Below are positions 14,601 to 17,578 of a DNA stretch of 17,578 nucleotides, in pieces. The position numbers were made by a program, and so were the translations under genes. Below the pieces are notes generated by a model. It was not told where the DNA came from and ran no database searches. It was given only the letters and a program-made list of their open reading frames with translations. Position 1 is the stretch's first letter, and each line of letters starts with the position of its first letter. Source of the DNA: Bacteroidales bacterium UBA5537 (GTDB lineage: Bacteria > Bacteroidota > Bacteroidia > Bacteroidales > Lentimicrobiaceae); assembly GCA_002426025.1 (NCBI GenBank), contig DINP01000058.1, positions 59,704 to 77,281 on the forward strand, written 5' to 3'.

Positions 14601-17578
14601 GCTGTAGTTGTTGAGGGTGATCCGATAATTGATACCCAGCCGATTGGAGCAGAAATTTGTTCAGGAGGCACACACAGTATGACTATTGCCGCTTCAGGAG
14701 GAACTCCATCTCTGAATTATCAATGGGAAAGTTCAACCACAAGTTCTACTGGACCCTGGACACCTGTTTCAGGAGCAACTAACACATCATATACAACTCC
14801 GGCTCTTCTGGTAACCACCTGGTATCATGTGGTAGTTACTGCACCAGGAAGTGATTGTAACACAACCGTTTCAAATGCTGTTGAGGTTACGGTAGTTCCT
14901 GATCCTTCAATTACAGTTCAACCTTCGAATATTACTATTTGTAGTGGAACCGCTACTACACTTTCTGTTACGGCAACAGGCGGCACTCCTTCGTTAAACT
15001 ACCTCTGGGAATCCTCGCCAAACGGTACCACTGGCTGGACAACTGTTGGAGGCAATTCAACTTCCTACACAACAGCCAACCTTACTATACCAACTTATTT
15101 CAGGGTTAGTGTATCTTCAACCGGTAATGGTTGTAATACGGTTACTTCAAATGTTGTTACTGTTGATATTCCCCGTATTTTAACTCAGCCTGTTGGTGCA
15201 ACTATCTGTTCAGGTGGAACGCACAATATGTCAGTATCGGTAGCCGGAGGTAGTGCTACACTTGGTTATCAATGGCAATTCAGCGATTTTGATTGTAATT
15301 CAGGATGGTCAAATATTGGTGGTGCTACAACAAACTCATACAATGCAACAATTCTTCCTTTATCAGGAACAAGGTATTACCGTTGTGTAATTTCGGTTAC
15401 TGCTCCAAACTGTGCTGATCTGATTACCAATTGTACTCCTGTAGTTGTTGTACCCGATCCGGGTATTACAACTCAACCGGTTGGTGCAACTATTTGTCAG
15501 GGATCGTCACATTCAATGACCGTTCTTGCAACAGGTGGCACACCATCATTAACCTATCAATGGCAAAGCGCCGTGGCTTTGGCCGGGCCCTATGCCAATG
15601 TGGTAGGTGGAAGTGGTGCTACAACACCAACATACATTACTCCGGCAATAGCTTCAACAACTTATTATCAAGTAGTTGTTTCTGCTTCGGGTAATGGTTG
15701 TGGAAGTGTAATATCAACGCCAGTAGCAGTATTTGTAAATGCGAGTGCTACTGCTAATTCGGGTGGAAACGCGGCAATATGCAGCAGTGATACCTACACG
15801 CTTTCAGGAGCCACAGCAACTAATTATACCAGCTTACTCTGGACAACTTCCGGAACAGGTACATTTAATAATCCAACCATAGTAAATCCTATTTACTCGC
15901 CAAGCATTGCGGATATTAATGCTGGCTCAGTTACCCTGACTTTAACAGCTTATGCCAGTGCTCCTTGTGTAAATGCAGTCAGTACAATGACATTAACAAT
16001 TGCAAAACAAGCAACAGCTAATGCGGGTATAGATGCAACTGTCTGCCAGGGAACTGCCTATACCGTTTCTGGTGCTACAGCAGCCAATTATACTTCGCTG
16101 CTTTGGACTGCACCAGGACCGGGAGTGCTCACAAATGCAACAACCCTTTCTCCAACCTATACCCCGACTGCAGGACAAACCGGAACGGTAACACTTACAT
16201 TGACTGCTAATCCATTAGGTACATGCACAGCAGCAACAGATCAGATGTTGCTAAACCTGAATGCCGCACCAACAACGGCCAATGCCGGAATTGATCAGTC
16301 ATTTTGCAAAAGCACTACCAGTACCAATATGACGGCAAATACGCCAACATCAGGAACCGGTTTATGGGCGCAATTAAGTGGCCCGAACACCGCACTCATT
16401 GCTTCCTACAATAATCCGGGAACCCTGATTTCAAACCTAATTGTGGGAACATACAATTTCCAGTGGACAATCAGTAATGGTGTTTGTACACCTAGTTCTG
16501 ATATTGTTCAGATTATTGTTTTGAATTGCGGTCCGATAGCTGTTGATGATAGTTACACCACGCCTGAGGATACACCACTTTCAGGAAACCTGCTTACCAA
16601 TGACAGCGATCCCGATGGTGACCCATTAGCACTTACCCAGTTTATTGTTGGTGGAACTGCTTATCCGGTTGGTTCAACTGCGAATATACCCGGAGTGGGA
16701 GTAATAGTAGTCTATAGCAATGGACTTTTTAATTTCACACCTGAGCTGAATTATACGGGTGCTGTTCCGACAATTCCTTATACAATTAGTGATGGAACAT
16801 TAACTGCAACAGCTAATCTCGATATTACTGTTACTCCAGTGAATGACCCACCAGTGGCTGTTGACGATATTGTAACAACCCCGGAAGATACCCCTGTAAG
16901 TGGCAATGTTCTTACCAATGATAGTGATCCTGACGGAGGCCCGGTTACAGTTACCCAATTTGTAGTTTTCGGGGATGCAACGGTCTATGGCCCGGGCGAT
17001 CTTGCTACCATTACCGGAGTTGGAACTCTTCTAATAAATGGAGATGGAACCTTCACTTTCACTCCTGATCCTGGATATAACGGACCAGTTCCAATAGTAA
17101 CCTATACCATTATTGATAGTGATCTGGCTACAGATACAGCAACTCTGAGCATTTTTGTTGATCCGGTAAACGATCCTCCAATTGCAGTTGATGACAATGT
17201 TTCAACATTTGAAGACACCCCGGTAAGTGGTAATTTGCTTACAAACGATAGCGATCCTGATGGCGATCCGTTGATAGTAACTCAATTTGTCGCTAACGGA
17301 ACAACATACCCTGCTGGAGCTACTGTTAATATTCCCGGAGTTGGTGTAATAACCATCTACAGTAACGGTTTATTTGAATTTACACCAGCCTTAAACTATA
17401 CCGGACCAGTACCGGCTATCCCATATACTATTTCAGACGGGAATGGAGGAACCGCTACAGCGAATCTGAATATCACTATTGCTGGTGTAAACGATGCTCC
17501 TATTGCCCTAAATGATGTGAACAATACACCTGAAGATACGCCGGTAAGTGGCAACGTATTGACCAACGACAGCGACCC
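8613..17578 (+). CDS. Giant multidomain repeat adhesin (PKD-like / Ig-like / cadherin-like), 3' end beyond the window
   Basis: One reading frame runs from ATG 8613 to the window end without a stop: at least 2,988 residues. Residues 1-38 form a Sec signal peptide (Arg16-Arg20, hydrophobic core LLIVALLMFIM, probable cleavage VNA-Q). Then come 16 PKD-like units (39-1450), ten Ig-like units (1451-2380), two units of a third beta-sandwich type (2381-2555), one PKD-like unit (2556-2640) and cadherin-like units from 2641 onward. No membrane segment follows the signal peptide. The composition is Thr/Ser/Asn/Gly/Val-rich, with almost no Lys. Such proteins in Bacteroidota are cell-surface or secreted adhesins, usually exported by T9SS through a C-terminal domain; that end is not in the window, so export route and anchoring are inferred. 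No enzymatic domain is seen. ATG 8613 is supported by the signal peptide; AAGGA at 8606-8610 is at best a weak ribosome site. Not a pseudogene within the window. Confidence 0.93.
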   Translation, partial: MSSKLLFALPGNIVLRTSFRLLIVALLMFIMTTPRVNAQNCSVNANVNQTICANEPLMLIGSAAGLFSGAGTTTWSQVGGPSAIIASPNSLITQVTGIIGGYNYTFRLSTTCLDGSLVYDDVRYTVLPVTIATAGPDQMSCPASPAGNLAGNNPGALSTGLWTIVGANNGVTIVDPTSPTSAFNLVTGQGTTTLRWTITHSNGCDSFDEMVITNLGGDSPVNAGPDQVLGNCYSTTQSTTLTGSFGGNGTGGQDGSWSVVSGPGIPTIANPDNRITVVSGLTEGVYVFRWTVSGPCINGSDDVQITVPAPTADVSTALIPGGNQIWCDGRNSTVLTGSSASYANETVLWQQTAGPAGATIVSPNNPVTNVTGLDGTSTYTFRYTIINNLTACSSSATTTVSFAVAPFINIVPTQLFPSCGSSTASIPYTAGGSGVTQWSIQSGPADNPNYPTYPTGYFDATGSPLLIEGLSIPGTYEISVRRYSTIGISCETTFDNITVIISQPPSQSNAGTRQVLACNVFQTALTGNVPYVGTGRWTQINGPSIATIVDPNLNTTEITNLINGLYRFRWTISGGPACAVSQNNVTVLVASNIPTQAIAGPDQNVCVGTPVFMAGNYPVLNEWGEWSVLPATPGITFSNINSPVSAVTGLQANTIYTFTWTIFSACGSTTDDCIVNTSTTIGPIASDAGDDQCHDTGTTTVTLNGNDPIPGTGFWNQLTGPVSTITDPTLYNSTVTGMVDGNYTFEWVINSGGCLPTRDTVWVTISAPATVADAGADVEVCGNSTTLTGNTPVIGNGEWSQASGSGGAIIVSPNSPTTSITGLTDGVYMFYWTISNNACPVSIDSVNVFVSSPGSVAAAGPDQGLCAQTTVTMAATPPANGTGIWSIVSGPNTPNIVNPTSPTTVINNLVTGNYTFRWTVSGGAFCPSTSDDMNVQVTLAANAGPDQSYCEATTLVNLTGTVSTAGTWTQDSGPNTATITTTSANTATASGLIVGSYVFRYTVSAVGCSTTDVMTVTLNPPPTTSDAGPDQDLCDASAFALNGNVPVSGTGTWTKLAGPGSGSFIPNANTANATYTGAVPGIYVFVWTIANGTCSSGDQVRIVNSALPTTADAGPDQTQVCSDQATMAANLPVIGVGNWTQISGPNTAIIQSVILPNTIITGMIPGTYTFRWTITNGVICAPSFDDVEITALLTPTQAAAGPDQLLCNQASTNMAATPVVVGTGLWTQISGPNAANFFDPTSESTLVDNLINGTYVFEWTTTEGVCTSSDQVTIQNDGLPTVANAGTDQDICQFVPLTLNGNTPIVGNGQWSQTAGPISVLFLTPNSPTTSVIGALSGSYTFEWTISNGSCPSSTDAVDVVINDIPDQALAGPDQSICNTDNTFLNGNSPVIGVGAWSQVSGPNVATIVDPADRLTQVTNLITGTYEFKWEVANGSCTSSDNMLVVRHSDISVTGPVDATICDGGTQVLSVSATGGIGGYTYQWESSIDGNIPWNTISGATSASYTTPALAADQYYRCLVTASCGSAYSSTAHVTVVPDPAITVQPVGLTICSGTNTTLSVTATGGTPSLTYLWQTFSGSWVTASGTATNSTYITPNLTQSTQFRVLVSASGNGCNTITSDAVTVSVPRITTQPVSSTICTGGSVNALSVVVEAGSATLGYQWQSAALLAGPYANVTGGSGETTATYITDVLTTTTYFRCVVTVSSPDCADLISNTATITVVPDPTIDTHPANATICTGGTNVLTVAASGGTPALIYQWQSSTTGGAPWTNVGTNSATYTTPALVVTTYYQVVVSANGVDCNTITSNVATITIVPDPTISVQPVGATICNGGTHTMSVTATGNVPPGTLIYQWQISTNGTSGWTNVGANSNTYTTAALAATRYYRVVVTQAASGCSTTSANAQVTVVPDPNITTQPVGASICFGGNHTMSVVAAGGTPVLQYQWQISTTGVGGPWSDLSGENGTSYTTPATFATTWFRVVVSATGVDCNTVNSNVAAVVVEGDPIIDTQPIGAEICSGGTHSMTIAASGGTPSLNYQWESSTTSSTGPWTPVSGATNTSYTTPALLVTTWYHVVVTAPGSDCNTTVSNAVEVTVVPDPSITVQPSNITICSGTATTLSVTATGGTPSLNYLWESSPNGTTGWTTVGGNSTSYTTANLTIPTYFRVSVSSTGNGCNTVTSNVVTVDIPRILTQPVGATICSGGTHNMSVSVAGGSATLGYQWQFSDFDCNSGWSNIGGATTNSYNATILPLSGTRYYRCVISVTAPNCADLITNCTPVVVVPDPGITTQPVGATICQGSSHSMTVLATGGTPSLTYQWQSAVALAGPYANVVGGSGATTPTYITPAIASTTYYQVVVSASGNGCGSVISTPVAVFVNASATANSGGNAAICSSDTYTLSGATATNYTSLLWTTSGTGTFNNPTIVNPIYSPSIADINAGSVTLTLTAYASAPCVNAVSTMTLTIAKQATANAGIDATVCQGTAYTVSGATAANYTSLLWTAPGPGVLTNATTLSPTYTPTAGQTGTVTLTLTANPLGTCTAATDQMLLNLNAAPTTANAGIDQSFCKSTTSTNMTANTPTSGTGLWAQLSGPNTALIASYNNPGTLISNLIVGTYNFQWTISNGVCTPSSDIVQIIVLNCGPIAVDDSYTTPEDTPLSGNLLTNDSDPDGDPLALTQFIVGGTAYPVGSTANIPGVGVIVVYSNGLFNFTPELNYTGAVPTIPYTISDGTLTATANLDITVTPVNDPPVAVDDIVTTPEDTPVSGNVLTNDSDPDGGPVTVTQFVVFGDATVYGPGDLATITGVGTLLINGDGTFTFTPDPGYNGPVPIVTYTIIDSDLATDTATLSIFVDPVNDPPIAVDDNVSTFEDTPVSGNLLTNDSDPDGDPLIVTQFVANGTTYPAGATVNIPGVGVITIYSNGLFEFTPALNYTGPVPAIPYTISDGNGGTATANLNITIAGVNDAPIALNDVNNTPEDTPVSGNVLTNDSD
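8727..12962 (+). repeat. Block of 16 PKD-like domain repeats
   Basis: Repeat units typically start at (A/D/N)AGPDQ and carry an early Cys, then L-G-N-x-P, GTGxWSQxSGP, I-V-x-P, T-x-V-x-G-L, G-x-Y-x-F-x-W-T-I-S-N-G-x-C and S-x-D-x-V. Unit starts: 8727, 9012, 9279, 9546, about 9825, 10140, 10407, 10674, 10932, 11187, 11439, 11691, 11949, 12210, 12465, 12723. Lengths are 84-95 residues; several neighbours are exactly 89 (9012, 9279, 10140, 10407). The unit at about 9825 is divergent and longer (about 105) and lacks the AGPDQ start. The DNA of the units differs mostly at third codon positions. Confidence 0.85.
12963..15752 (+). repeat. Block of ten Ig-like domain repeats
   Basis: Consensus: I-T-x-Q-P-V-G-A-T-I-C-S-G-G, T-x-S-V-x-A-x-G-G-T-P-x-L-x-Y-Q-W-Q, Y-T-T-P-A-L, T-Y-Y-x-V-V-V-S-A-x-G-x-x-C-N-T, S-N, then the linker T-V-V-P-D-P. 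Starts: 12963, 13236, 13500, 13791, 14067, 14346, 14628, 14910, 15177, 15465; unit lengths 88-97 residues. The two Cys and the Trp of YQWQ match the Ig core pattern. Linkers after units 2 and 8 read VPR/IPR instead of VPDP. Confidence 0.85.
15753..16277 (+). repeat. Two repeats of a third beta-sandwich type
   Basis: Units start at 15753 (88 residues) and 16017 (87 residues). Shared pattern: A-N-x-G, C, Y-T-x-S-G-A-T-A-x-N-Y-T-S-L-L-W-T, P-x-Y-x-P-x, G-x-V-T-L-T-L-T-A, then a second Cys and T-x-x-M. This is a recurrent module in Bacteroidota surface proteins, usually described as Ig- or PKD-like; I do not assign a named family. Confidence 0.75.
16278..16532 (+). repeat. Isolated PKD-like unit
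   Basis: An 85-residue unit with NAGIDQ, Cys, GTGLWAQLSGPNT, G-T-Y-N-F-Q-W-T-I-S-N-G-V-C and S-S-D. It belongs to the same family as the 8727-12962 block but is separated from it by twelve other domains. Confidence 0.8.
16533..17578 (+). repeat. Cadherin-like (tandem-95 / Big_9-type) repeats, continuing past the window
   Basis: Units start at 16533 (106 residues), 16851 (109), 17178 (107) and 17499 (cut by the window end). Consensus: P-x-A-V-D-D, T-P-E-D-T-P-V-S-G-N-x-L-T-N-D-S-D-P-D-G-D-P, then F-T-P, Y-T-I-x-D and P-V-N-D-P at the boundary. The DSDPDGD loop is the usual acidic, probably Ca2+-binding signature. No Cys occurs in this block in the window. Confidence 0.85.

Noticed and set aside
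12963..15752. Regularly spaced short DNA repeats that could suggest a CRISPR-like array
   Set aside because: The spacing (264-291 bp) equals one protein domain, the repeats are imperfect at third codon positions, and everything is in one open frame.
8950..16178. Many 60-104-codon ORFs in other frames and on the minus strand inside the giant gene, some Cys- or Trp-rich
   Set aside because: They lie wholly within the repeat-coding frame, mirror its repeated codons and have no independent start signals or recognisable families.

Overview
The window reads as chromosome of a member of the Bacteroidota (Bacteroidetes). Three things point there: a gldE-gldD gliding-motility pair, promoter -7 boxes of the phylum-specific form TAnnTTTG (clearest before gldE and corA), and a very large Sec-exported repeat protein of the PKD/Ig/cadherin-like surface-adhesin type common in this phylum. 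Shine-Dalgarno sites are mostly absent, also typical; corA is an exception.

Layout. Positions 1-609: the 3' part of a secreted SagB/ThcOx-type nitroreductase (+). 733-1281: a small AT-rich predicted lipoprotein of unknown function (-), with a similar 34-bp stem-loop repeat on each side. 1409-2833: a Tat-exported NAD-dependent GH109-type glycosidase of the Gfo/Idh/MocA fold (-). 2981-4954: gldD and gldE (-), 18 bp apart, with their own promoter. 5069-6145: a divergent butyrate kinase paralogue (-). 6229-6684: a free methionine-(R)-sulfoxide reductase (-). 6979-7890: a CorA-family divalent cation channel (+), closed by a strong terminator at 7940-7974. 7975-8612: an AT-rich spacer of about 640 bp with no convincing gene. 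8613 to the window end: one uninterrupted reading frame of at least 2,988 codons that runs off the edge.

The giant protein is the main object. After a signal peptide it has 16 PKD-like units of about 84-95 residues (one divergent unit about 105), ten Ig-like units of about 88-97, two units of a third beta-sandwich type, one more PKD-like unit, then 106-109-residue cadherin-like units with DSDPDGD loops that continue past the window. Nearly every unit before the cadherin-like part has two cysteines at fixed places. Lysine is almost absent (about five in 2,988 codons by my reading). Two blocks show higher-order periodicity, which suggests growth by duplication of multi-domain modules.

How the genes fit together: GldD and GldE belong to the gliding / type IX secretion (T9SS) machinery, and giant repeat adhesins of this kind (SprB is the best-known example) are typical T9SS cargo moved by that machinery. 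This link is inferred from families; the C-terminal sorting domain that would prove it lies outside the window. The other genes look like ordinary housekeeping or accessory functions. I see no CRISPR array, insertion sequence, rRNA or tRNA gene.
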